This document shows, in pieces, positions 1-5,499 of a DNA stretch of 16,770 bases. Position 1 is the first letter of the stretch. Each line of letters begins with the position of its first letter. The notes beneath the pieces are model-generated. The model had not been told where the DNA came from. It saw nothing but the letters and a program-made list of their open reading frames with translations, and ran no database searches. The DNA is from Clostridia bacterium (GTDB lineage: Bacteria > Bacillota > Clostridia > Monoglobales > Firm-18). The position numbers were made by a program, and so were the translations under genes. The DNA lies in assembly GCA_017408205.1 (NCBI GenBank), contig JAFQVC010000009.1, forward strand, positions 1-16,770, in the 5' to 3' direction.

Positions 1-291
1 TATCAATGATATTACATATATAACAGCAACAGCACAATGAAACAATGGCAAAAGTGATTTCTTTGTTATTTTCTTAAGTTTACAGGTTTTGATTAACGCG
101 TATATATAACTTATTATATACGTACCGCCGATTACCGCACCGACAAACATAGAAACAGTTTCAACCAATGTTTTGTCCGTCATTATGCAAATCAAAAACC
201 TTATTGATGTCCAAAACCAGGCAAATATCGCCACAGGTATAGGCAATGCAAAAAATATAAAAAAGGATATAGTCAATAATTTCTTCTTCAT
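1..291 (-). CDS. Partial membrane protein, unknown (C-terminus beyond the window)
   Basis: This reading frame starts at an ATG (289-291) and stays open to the window edge, giving 97 residues with no stop. An excellent Shine-Dalgarno, AAAAGGAG, lies about 9 bases upstream of the ATG. The start MKKKLLTISFFIFF is followed by a hydrophobic segment (about residues 4-26), a second one around 49-66 rich in Ile, Gly and Tyr, a basic stretch (KTCKLKKITKK), and the beginning of a third at the edge. This looks like a small multi-pass inner-membrane protein. It lies 48 bp downstream of the preceding gene on the same strand and is probably the fifth gene of the membrane-protein operon transcribed from about 2561. 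I recognise no family. That it is a gene is fairly secure from the RBS and length; its function is unknown. Confidence 0.7.
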   Translation of the reverse strand, partial: MKKKLLTISFFIFFALPIPVAIFAWFWTSIRFLICIMTDKTLVETVSMFVGAVIGGTYIISYIYALIKTCKLKKITKKSLLPLFHCAVAVIYVISLI

Positions 292-339
292 TATTTCAAC
301 TCCTTTTGGAGAGATTTTAACTTAGGTGGTACTGCGAAA

Positions 340-894
340 TCAATGCTGGGCAAATGTGGTATCCTTAGCAATACCGTTCTCAAATACAATTTCGTAATAA
401 TACGAGTCAATTCCGTCTCCCGCATAATATTCATATCTTATAATTGTTTCATTGCCGTAATTGTACATTGGTTCTCCTAACAATTCAAGCACTTCTTTTT
501 CTGTCTTTCCTACAATTCCGTGTTCCTCTTCCAGATCGTCTATCATATATATTCTGAGACTTTCATATTTGCCCCATTTTTCCTGACTGAAATCGGATAT
601 ATAGCCTTTGGCTATGGCTAATATCGAGCCAACAAGCACTACAGAAATTATTGTAAAAATAAGAAATGATAACGGCAAGGAAAAGTATTTTGTTATCCGT
701 TTTCTAAATAAAATCGGTAAAACAAAAACCAGTATGTATATAATAGCAGTAATATTAACCAATATGCCGTTACCCAGTGATGTAAACATAGGGCTGAATA
801 CGAGCAGAAAAAATGATACAAATAAAATCCCTGCCCAACCTATAATAAGTGCAGCAGTACAAAGTGTATTTAATATAATATTTTGTTTACTCAA
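340..894 (-). CDS. Three-TM protein with BamE/SmpA-like C-terminal domain
   Basis: This encodes 184 residues. The start is TTG at 892-894, supported by TTAAAGGAG with a 7-base spacer; there is no better ATG nearby. Hydrophobic segments lie at about 10-35, 46-63 and 74-96, followed by a soluble, probably extracytoplasmic, tail. The tail contains GKTEKEVLELLGEP, then a Tyr-rich strand (IIRYEYY) and YYEIVFENGIAKD. This order (G-x-t-x-x-e-V-x-x-l-l-G-x-P, then aromatic strand, then FenGkv) resembles the small domain of the BamE/SmpA-OmlA superfamily, also found in Firmicute membrane-anchored proteins. In a monoderm it cannot serve the outer-membrane Bam complex, so the resemblance indicates fold only. 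It is the fourth gene of the operon, 27 bp after its neighbour. Function is unknown; the family resemblance is inferred by eye. Confidence 0.75.
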   Translation of the reverse strand: MSKQNIILNTLCTAALIIGWAGILFVSFFLLVFSPMFTSLGNGILVNITAIIYILVFVLPILFRKRITKYFSLPLSFLIFTIISVVLVGSILAIAKGYISDFSQEKWGKYESLRIYMIDDLEEEHGIVGKTEKEVLELLGEPMYNYGNETIIRYEYYAGDGIDSYYYEIVFENGIAKDTTFAQH

Positions 895-921
895 ATTTTT
901 TCTCCTTTAATAACTGTAAAT

Positions 922-1329
922 TTATTTAAAATCTTCGATTTTATATCCATCAGAAAGCCGGTATATCCTAAACCAATGGCACCATTCATTCTGTGAGCCA
1001 ATTCCAAAGTCATAATGTTCATTTACGCTATCATCTTTTTTATAATAACCTACTAATCCAAGACGATCTATTTCTTTAAACCCGTGTTCATTAAACAACT
1101 CCTCGTAAATATAATCATGCCTACCAATAAACACACTTGTTTCACTATCGGGTATCTCATACACAGTAAAACCGTCACTAAAACCGAAATATACGGCCAT
1201 TGTTTGCGGTATCGCATAGGCACTGTATCCATATTCTTTTAAGTACTTATAAATCCCGCCAATGGTTATTGTTAAATATAATATTATCAGTATCAAAATA
1301 TAAGTGATTATCTTTTTAAATACTTTCAT
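922..1329 (-). CDS. Small membrane-anchored protein, unrecognised
   Basis: This encodes 135 residues from ATG at 1327-1329. The upstream RBS is weak (GGGGTG about 5-6 bases away), so expression may partly depend on coupling to the gene ending 14 bp upstream. The N-terminus is MKVFKK followed by a strongly hydrophobic segment to about residue 27, an uncleaved signal anchor or signal peptide without a lipobox Cys. The rest (about 30-135) is soluble, with many aromatic and acidic residues (FGFSDGFTVYEIPDSE, WCHWFRIYRLSDGYKIEDF) and probably faces outward. I recognise no domain. The size and architecture match the preceding gene (1344-1790), which suggests related extracytoplasmic roles, but I saw no convincing sequence similarity between them. 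Confidence 0.72.
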   Translation of the reverse strand: MKVFKKIITYILILIILYLTITIGGIYKYLKEYGYSAYAIPQTMAVYFGFSDGFTVYEIPDSETSVFIGRHDYIYEELFNEHGFKEIDRLGLVGYYKKDDSVNEHYDFGIGSQNEWCHWFRIYRLSDGYKIEDFK

Positions 1330-1343
1330 ATATACACCCCGAA

Positions 1344-1790
1344 CTAAATTTCAGCACCAAGAATAGAAATCAATTGGTTTTCAAAATCAGGATTATTTAT
1401 CTTGTGGTAATGACTTCCGTATTCTCCTAAAATCTGTATATACTCACCACCGATAAGACTGATTTGCAAATGTTTTTGACCACCATCGTTCCAGTTTGCA
1501 AATATTGTGTACCTTTTATCGGGCAACACTCCAACAATGGTTGATGATATACGGCGGGTATATGAATTTTCCTCTATAAGTTTTTTAAACTGTTCTATCT
1601 GTGTTATGTCTAAATTGTATTCGGCTCTTTCGTCACCGTCTTCATTCATAACAATAACTGTAACAGATTTTGCCTCCAAAAGTTTATCTACAAACTTAAT
1701 TTCCTGACCGCTGATATTGAAAAAAGAATATACAGAAGCAATAACAAACAACACTATAATTACCGTCAAAATTATTTTTAAATGCTTCAT
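1344..1790 (-). CDS. Small membrane-anchored protein, unrecognised
   Basis: This encodes 148 residues from ATG at 1788-1790, with a strong RBS (AGGAGG, about 7 bases upstream). The N-terminal hydrophobic segment runs from about 5 to 24 (IILTVIIVLFVIASVYSFF), giving a signal anchor. The soluble part contains VTVIVMNEDGDE, then a helix (QIEQFKKLIEENSY), then YTIFANWNDGG and HLQISLIGGEYIQIL, ending in NPDFENQLISIL. This alternation of strands and one or two helices is common among uncharacterised extracytoplasmic domains of Firmicutes, some named as DUFs. I cannot name the family with confidence. It is the second gene of the operon, 18 bp from the first gene and 14 bp from the third. No catalytic motif is visible. 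Confidence 0.74.
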   Translation of the reverse strand: MKHLKIILTVIIVLFVIASVYSFFNISGQEIKFVDKLLEAKSVTVIVMNEDGDERAEYNLDITQIEQFKKLIEENSYTRRISSTIVGVLPDKRYTIFANWNDGGQKHLQISLIGGEYIQILGEYGSHYHKINNPDFENQLISILGAEI

Positions 1791-1808
1791 AGTTTATCCT
1801 CCTGATGT

Positions 1809-2531
1809 TTATTCCATATCATAACTAACGTTATTTATCAAAAGAGTATTAGCATCTTCCCATTTTAAATTTGGTGATTTCCCCCAAGGTCCCGTCCACA
1901 ACTGTTCTTCTCTGATTACCGAGCCAAGCAATAATGGTATCTGATTTTTATTATTACGAACTCTTACACAAGTATCGCCGCCCAATGCTCCTTCGTCATG
2001 GGAAATGGATACAGCAACATAAGTGCCATCAGGTGATTTAACTGTTTGCAAAATCTTGCTTTCTCCAATATTTGAAACAAACATGGTAACAAGCAATATA
2101 AATCCAAATACCAGGATAAGAGCAAATGAAATAACACCAACAACAATCTTAAGCCATAAAACTTTGTTATATACAAAAAAGATTGTTAACGAAAATGCAA
2201 GTGTTACTATAAGCATCATTTCATAATATAAAAGACTGTATGTTCTATAATCATTGATAAAGTCAAAGGAAAACAATAATGTTACAACATACACCAGTAC
2301 TATTATCGGTAAGAAAGAAGCGAATATTTTCGAAGTTTTACCAGCGCAACTTCTATACTTAATTGAAAAAAACATAATAAAAACTGCTATTATTAAATTT
2401 ATCACATAAAAAACAGTGTAATTATTTGGTCTGTATGTATAATCAAACTTAACCAAAATTAAATTTAATGCAGACAAAATAATCATGATAATTCCTGTTA
2501 TGGAATTAATATTGGTTTTAATTTTGTTCAC
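1809..2531 (-). CDS. Five-TM membrane protein with soluble C-terminal domain
   Basis: This encodes 240 residues when started at the GTG at 2529-2531, which has AAAGGAG 8 bases upstream. An in-frame ATG at 2583-2585 would lie upstream of the likely -10 element (2568-2573) and has no good RBS, so I reject it. Predicted membrane segments are at about 10-27, 40-57, 69-89, 105-121 and 128-152. They are followed by an 88-residue soluble tail beginning VKSPDGTYVAVSI and containing GGDTCVRVRNN, GPWGKSPNLKWEDANTLLINN. The tail pattern (SPDG-Y, then a charged strand, then a W-x-D-x-x-x-L-x-I-N strand) is reminiscent of DUF5412-like domains, a weak assignment by eye. It is the first gene of a five-gene minus-strand membrane operon. 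Its function is not known. Confidence 0.78.
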   Translation of the reverse strand: MNKIKTNINSITGIIMIILSALNLILVKFDYTYRPNNYTVFYVINLIIAVFIMFFSIKYRSCAGKTSKIFASFLPIIVLVYVVTLLFSFDFINDYRTYSLLYYEMMLIVTLAFSLTIFFVYNKVLWLKIVVGVISFALILVFGFILLVTMFVSNIGESKILQTVKSPDGTYVAVSISHDEGALGGDTCVRVRNNKNQIPLLLGSVIREEQLWTGPWGKSPNLKWEDANTLLINNVSYDME

Positions 2532-2565
2532 ACCAATATCTCCTTTCGGCATAATTTGAATAAAT

Positions 2566-2610
2566 TTATTATAACATACTTTCATTTATTTTTAAAGTAT
2601 GTTATAATAA
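2566..2610. promoter_or_regulatory. 17-bp inverted repeat with mirror-image divergent promoters
   Basis: The arms 2566-2582 and 2594-2610 are perfect reverse complements of 17 bp around an 11-base spacer. Each arm carries TGTTATAAT reading outward, that is TATAAT with the extended -10 TGn. The minus-strand hexamer is at 2568-2573 and the plus-strand one at 2603-2608. Clear -35 hexamers are not visible (TTTAAA for minus at 2591-2596; only a weak TTTCAT for plus at 2580-2585), which fits extended -10 promoters. The left promoter would serve the membrane operon and the right one the QueG-like gene. The dyad could equally be an operator that controls both directions. It has no T-tract, so it is unlikely to be a terminator. 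Confidence 0.6.
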
Positions 2611-2625
2611 TTTCAGGTGATTTTT

Positions 2626-3285
2626 TTGAATAATAATGATTATATTAAAAACTTATGTGAAAAACTTGGTGTTTACGAAGTTGGGTTTTCAAAAATCGAC
2701 CACGATTTACCGTACGCAATATCCATTGTAGTACCTTTGTCAAAATACATAATAAATCAGATAAGCGATAAGCCAACTCACCAGTATTTTCACCATTACA
2801 GAACTGTAAACACATTTATCGACAACACTCTGTTAAAAATCGGTATGGAAATTGCAAACCAGAATTACAATTACCTCCCTGTTGCATCATCTCAGTCAAT
2901 TGACGGCTATAAAGGGTACCTTTCCCACAAGACCGCCGCACGGCTTGCAGGACTCGGTTTTATAGGCAAAAATGCAATGTTCATTTCCGAAAAGTACGGA
3001 ATTGCAGTACGCTTGGGAACAATACTTACCGATATGCCCTTTGACACGGGTACTCCCATACAAAAAGACTGCGGTGACTGTAACCTTTGCAAAAACGCCT
3101 GTCCTGCCATGGCTATATCAGGAGTTAATTACAAAGAAGGCATTTCCCGTGAAGAGATGTTTGACCCGAACGCCTGCAGCGAATATATGAAAAAGGCATT
3201 TCAGCATATTGGCAGAGGTGCTGTCTGCGGTATTTGTATTAAAAATTGCAGATATTTTAACTTAAAAAATCCGAGCGATAGTTAA
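2626..3285 (+). CDS. Double [4Fe-4S] QueG-like (COG1600-type) protein
   Basis: This encodes 219 residues if started at TTG 2626-2628, with AGGTGA at 2615-2620 as Shine-Dalgarno. The alternative GTG at 2617 overlaps that SD and would be nearly leaderless. The C-terminal third has two ferredoxin-like clusters: CGDCNLCKNACP (about residues 149-160) and a later C-x(n)-CGICIKNC, together eight Cys for two [4Fe-4S] clusters. The segment SHKTAARLAGLGFIGKNAMFI is the hallmark G-x-x-G-K-x-x family region of epoxyqueuosine reductase-like proteins. True QueG is about 380 residues with a corrinoid-binding N-terminal domain and often HEAT repeats. This protein is far shorter, so it should not be called QueG; the role is probably reductase-like but the substrate is unknown. 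Its 3' end overlaps the convergent protease gene by 29 bp. Confidence 0.82.
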   Translation: MNNNDYIKNLCEKLGVYEVGFSKIDHDLPYAISIVVPLSKYIINQISDKPTHQYFHHYRTVNTFIDNTLLKIGMEIANQNYNYLPVASSQSIDGYKGYLSHKTAARLAGLGFIGKNAMFISEKYGIAVRLGTILTDMPFDTGTPIQKDCGDCNLCKNACPAMAISGVNYKEGISREEMFDPNACSEYMKKAFQHIGRGAVCGICIKNCRYFNLKNPSDS

Positions 3286-3748
3286 ACTCGCCGAAATTAT
3301 ATCCCCGTTTATTCATAGACGAAAGTTTAATGCAAATTAAATTTTCGTCTGTATTTAAATTACGGGCAATTTCTGCAGTTGAACAGTCTGACAGTTCCAG
3401 TATGTCGCTGTCTGAAATAAGCAGTTCCGCTGCAAACAGATTTGCCTCATATTCCTGCTTTCCGTCTGTACCAAACAAAGTATATTCTCTCCAGAAACCG
3501 TTTTTTGCAAAATTTCTGTGCAAAACGTCGTGTCCCAGTTCGTGAGCACAAACTATTCTTGCGGTTTTTTCGTCAAGTTTGTCACTTATTACAATATACC
3601 TGTTTCTTTTAATGTATTTATACATTCCCTTTAGTTCGCCAATGTCTGCGAACACCACATTAACGCCTGCGGAATTGCATATTTCAAAAGGGTTTCTGCT
3701 GTCGCTGTAGCCGGATAGTTTAACCGCTTTTTCAACTATGTAATTCAT
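3257..3748 (-). CDS. ImmA/IrrE-family metallo-endopeptidase
   Basis: This encodes 163 residues from ATG at 3746-3748, with AAGGAG about 11 bases upstream. The zinc motif HELGH is at residues 69-73 (H69, E70, H73), preceded by ARIVCA, and the downstream YEANLFAAELL at 100-110 supplies the likely third ligand Glu101. This order and spacing are typical of ImmA/IrrE peptidases, which cleave XRE-family repressors in mobile elements (ImmA on ImmR) and in Deinococcus (IrrE/PprI on DdrO). The ATG overlaps the repressor's TGA as ATGA (3745-3748), so the two are translationally coupled and probably form repressor and cognate protease. The 3' end overlaps the convergent QueG-like gene by 29 bp. The cleavage target is inferred from context, not seen. 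The catalytic residues are intact. Confidence 0.9.
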   Translation of the reverse strand: MNYIVEKAVKLSGYSDSRNPFEICNSAGVNVVFADIGELKGMYKYIKRNRYIVISDKLDEKTARIVCAHELGHDVLHRNFAKNGFWREYTLFGTDGKQEYEANLFAAELLISDSDILELSDCSTAEIARNLNTDENLICIKLSSMNKRGYNFGEFNYRSDFLS

Positions 3749-4125
3749 TTTTTATTTTTCTCCTTAGCGTCCCAGTAAAGTTCAGTAACCACTTTAAATA
3801 CTTTGTCCATATCTTCTTCGTTAAGATGGCCCCCGGCATACATTCCGTTTATCTCTTCTATTAATTCTTTTGCATCTTTAAGACCTGCACCGCCGTATTT
3901 CATTTGTGCATCTACCGCAAAACTCTCCTTCTGGTCAAACAGTTCCTCATAAGTTACCCCAAACAAACTGCACATTTTATTAATTACTTCTGTTGATTTG
4001 GGGTATCTGCTTCCTGTTTCGTAAAACTGAACAGTTCTTTCGGACACTCCTATTTTTTGTGCCAGTGCTTTTTGAGAAATATTGTTTTTGGTACGCAAAT
4101 CTTTTAGTTTGTGGCAAAATTTCAT
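3745..4125 (-). CDS. XRE-family transcriptional repressor, partner of ImmA-type protease
   Basis: This encodes 126 residues from the ATG at 4123-4125, with GGAGG (4131-4135) 5 bases upstream. An upstream in-frame ATG at 4171-4173 is rejected because it lacks an RBS and would run through an operator. The N-terminus is a Cro/C1-type helix-turn-helix (about 3-60): ISQKALAQKIGVSERTVQFYE, where SERTVQFYETG is the recognition region. The C-terminal helical part includes DAKELIEEINGMYAGGHLNEEDMDKV and ends in a basic KEKNKK tail. That tail type is common in clostridial XRE regulators beside ImmA-like proteases. It is expected to bind the three 16-bp repeats in its own upstream region and repress both itself and dinB. 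That role is inferred. The LexA-like look of the sites leaves other regulators possible. Confidence 0.88.
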   Translation of the reverse strand: MKFCHKLKDLRTKNNISQKALAQKIGVSERTVQFYETGSRYPKSTEVINKMCSLFGVTYEELFDQKESFAVDAQMKYGGAGLKDAKELIEEINGMYAGGHLNEEDMDKVFKVVTELYWDAKEKNKK

Positions 4126-4142
4126 ACTTACCTCCAAATAAC

Positions 4143-4158
4143 ACGAACTATAATTCGT
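4143..4158 (+). promoter_or_regulatory. Operator 1 of XRE/dinB control region
   Basis: The sequence ACGAACTATAATTCGT has inverted arms ACGAA/TTCGT. It matches the local consensus ACGAACTWWAATTCGT exactly. It lies in the 5' leader of the repressor transcript, just upstream of its RBS, and starts exactly 30 bp before operator 2. Confidence 0.7.
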
Positions 4159-4166
4159 TTTTTCTA

Positions 4167-4195
4167 TTGACAACGAACTTTAATTCATATATACT
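4167..4195 (+). promoter_or_regulatory. dinB promoter (TTGACA-17-TATACT)
   Basis: The -35 is a perfect TTGACA at 4167-4172 and the -10 is TATACT at 4190-4195, with a 17-base spacer. The start site would be near 4202, giving a leader of about 59 bases before the dinB ATG. Operator 2 fills the spacer almost exactly (4173-4188), a placement where a bound repressor would block RNA polymerase. A second plus-strand TATAAT at 4230-4235 has only a poor -35 and is a weaker alternative. Confidence 0.75.
4173..4188 (+). promoter_or_regulatory. Operator 2 of XRE/dinB control region
   Basis: The sequence ACGAACTTTAATTCAT differs from the consensus ACGAACTWWAATTCGT at one position. It fills the spacer of the dinB promoter and is 30 bp from both operator 1 and operator 3. 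Confidence 0.7.
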
Positions 4196-4202
4196 TAATA
4201 TG

Positions 4203-4218
4203 ACGAATTTAAGTTCGT
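4203..4218 (-). promoter_or_regulatory. Operator 3 of XRE/dinB control region
   Basis: On the minus strand this reads ACGAACTTAAATTCGT, an exact consensus match; on the plus strand it is ACGAATTTAAGTTCGT. It covers the predicted start sites of both promoters (about 4202 for dinB, about 4216 for the repressor), so occupancy should silence both. Confidence 0.72.
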
Positions 4219-4222
4219 GTCT

Positions 4223-4251
4223 ATTATATTATAATTACGAATGAAAGTCAA
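4223..4251 (-). promoter_or_regulatory. Repressor-protease operon promoter (TTGACT-17-TATAAT)
   Basis: On the minus strand the -35 TTGACT (4246-4251) and the -10 TATAAT (4223-4228) are 17 bases apart. The start site would be near 4216. This promoter faces the dinB promoter, so the two predicted transcripts overlap at their 5' ends by roughly 15 bases, and each polymerase must cross the other's promoter. Confidence 0.7.
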
Positions 4252-4252
4252 G
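4237..4252 (-). promoter_or_regulatory. Degenerate fourth operator
   Basis: On the minus strand CTTGACTTTCATTCGT matches the 16-bp consensus at 11 positions, with one half (ATTCGT) intact. It overlaps the -35 of the repressor promoter. It starts 34 bp, not 30 bp, after operator 3, and is probably a weak site or a half-site. Confidence 0.4.
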
Positions 4253-4260
4253 GAGAAAAG

Positions 4261-5499
4261 ATGAGAACAATACTGCATTGCGATATGAATAATTTCTACG
4301 CCTCTGTGGAGTGTTATAAGAATCCCGCAATAAGAAATCTGCCTGTTGCAGTAGGCGGAAATCAAGAGGCACGTCACGGAATTATCCTTGCAAAAAATTA
4401 CATTGCAAAAAAATATAATATACAGACAGGTGAGCCCATAGTAAGTGCAAAAAGGAAATGTCCCGACCTTGTAGTTGTACCTCCCGATTTCAAAACATAT
4501 ATGGAATATTCAAATGAGGCACGGGAAATATACTACAGTTACACAGACCAGGTAGAAAGTTTTGGTTTAGACGAAAACTGGCTTGACGTAACGGGAAGCG
4601 CACAAACCTTTGGCACCGGCGAAAAAATCGCAGGAGAATTAAGGGAAAAGATAAAAAAACGTTTAGGTGTTACCATTTCCGTAGGCGTAAGTTACAACAA
4701 GATATTTGCAAAACTTGGCTCCGACATTAAAAAGCCCGATGCCACTACAATTATTTCCAAAAGCAATTACCGTGAAGTTGCCTGGCCTCTTCCTGCTTCC
4801 GACCTCCTTTATGTAGGACCAAAAACAGACATTAAATTAAAAAAGTACGGAATTAAAACCATAGGGGGAATTGCAAATACAGATGTAAAAATTCTAAAAG
4901 TTCTCCTTGGTAAAAACGGCGAAATGCTGTGGGGATTTGCAAACGGCTTTGACTGTTCTCCCGTTAAAACAATGGACCATTTCCAGATACCCAAAAGCAT
5001 AGGCAACTCAACAACCACATACCGCGACTTAGTAAGCGACGATGACGTAAAAATAGGTCTTATGGTTATGTGCGAAAGTGTTGCCTCAAGAATGAGGGAT
5101 ATAAACTTAAGATGCAACACTGTACAACTTCATATCCGCGACAAAAACCTTGTCACAACGGAAAGGCAGTGTAAACTGTCATACCCCTGCTGTGATGCAA
5201 AAAGTCTATTTGAAGCAACATTTGCCCTTTATAAAAACCACTTTAAAAACTCCCCTGCAATACGAAGTATAGGGGTACGTGCAACAGACTTTATTCCTGA
5301 CAAAAACATACAACTGAGTTTTAATACCGACGCTTATAAAATATCAAAGCAGGAAAATCTTGAACGGCAGATTGACATTATAAGAAAAAAATACGGCACC
5401 TCTGCCATAAGGCAGGGCACCGTTTTATTTGACAGTAAATTAGCACAGTTAGACCCGAAAAACGACAACGTTATTTATCCCGAAAGTTACTTCAATTAA
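4261..5499 (+). CDS. dinB: Y-family DNA polymerase (DNA polymerase IV, DinB type)
   Basis: This encodes 412 residues from ATG at 4261, with AAGGAG 5 bases upstream. It is an error-prone translesion polymerase. Catalytic carboxylates are visible: Asp8 in HCDMNNFYASVE (Tyr13 is the likely steric gate against ribonucleotides), and Asp104/Glu105 in FGLDENWLDVT, equivalent to the usual SIDEAYLD. The palm motif SVGVSYNKIFAKLGSDIKKP follows, then a thumb and little-finger region with FIPDKNIQLSFN around 344-355. QLSFN is a plausible beta-clamp contact resembling the QLSLF of Pol IV. Length and motifs are complete. It is divergent from the repressor-protease pair and shares its operators, which implies damage- or stress-inducible expression. 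Its stop overlaps that of the convergent response regulator by 3 bp. The UvrX subgroup is possible, but Pol IV-like is the safer name. Confidence 0.92.
   Translation: MRTILHCDMNNFYASVECYKNPAIRNLPVAVGGNQEARHGIILAKNYIAKKYNIQTGEPIVSAKRKCPDLVVVPPDFKTYMEYSNEAREIYYSYTDQVESFGLDENWLDVTGSAQTFGTGEKIAGELREKIKKRLGVTISVGVSYNKIFAKLGSDIKKPDATTIISKSNYREVAWPLPASDLLYVGPKTDIKLKKYGIKTIGGIANTDVKILKVLLGKNGEMLWGFANGFDCSPVKTMDHFQIPKSIGNSTTTYRDLVSDDDVKIGLMVMCESVASRMRDINLRCNTVQLHIRDKNLVTTERQCKLSYPCCDAKSLFEATFALYKNHFKNSPAIRSIGVRATDFIPDKNIQLSFNTDAYKISKQENLERQIDIIRKKYGTSAIRQGTVLFDSKLAQLDPKNDNVIYPESYFN

Noticed and set aside
608..910. A 100-codon plus-strand frame opposite the three-TM protein
   Set aside because: It is antisense to a gene with a good RBS and membrane segments, and its own start has no SD.
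2532..2585. Upstream ATG extension of the five-TM protein (18 more residues)
   Set aside because: The extension would include the -10 region of its own promoter; the GTG at 2529-2531 has AAAGGAG 8 bases away.
2566..2610. Reading the 17-bp dyad as a bidirectional terminator
   Set aside because: It lies between divergent gene starts, has no GC-rich stem and no T-run at either side; outward TATAAT elements explain it better.
4126..4173. Upstream ATG extension of the XRE repressor (16 more residues)
   Set aside because: The extension crosses operator 1 and has no SD; the ATG at 4123-4125 has GGAGG and starts directly at the usual HTH N-terminus.
3257..5499. A prophage or integrative element carrying the repressor-protease-polymerase genes
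   Set aside because: There is no integrase, excisionase, attachment-site repeat, tRNA or structural gene nearby, and base composition looks like the surroundings.
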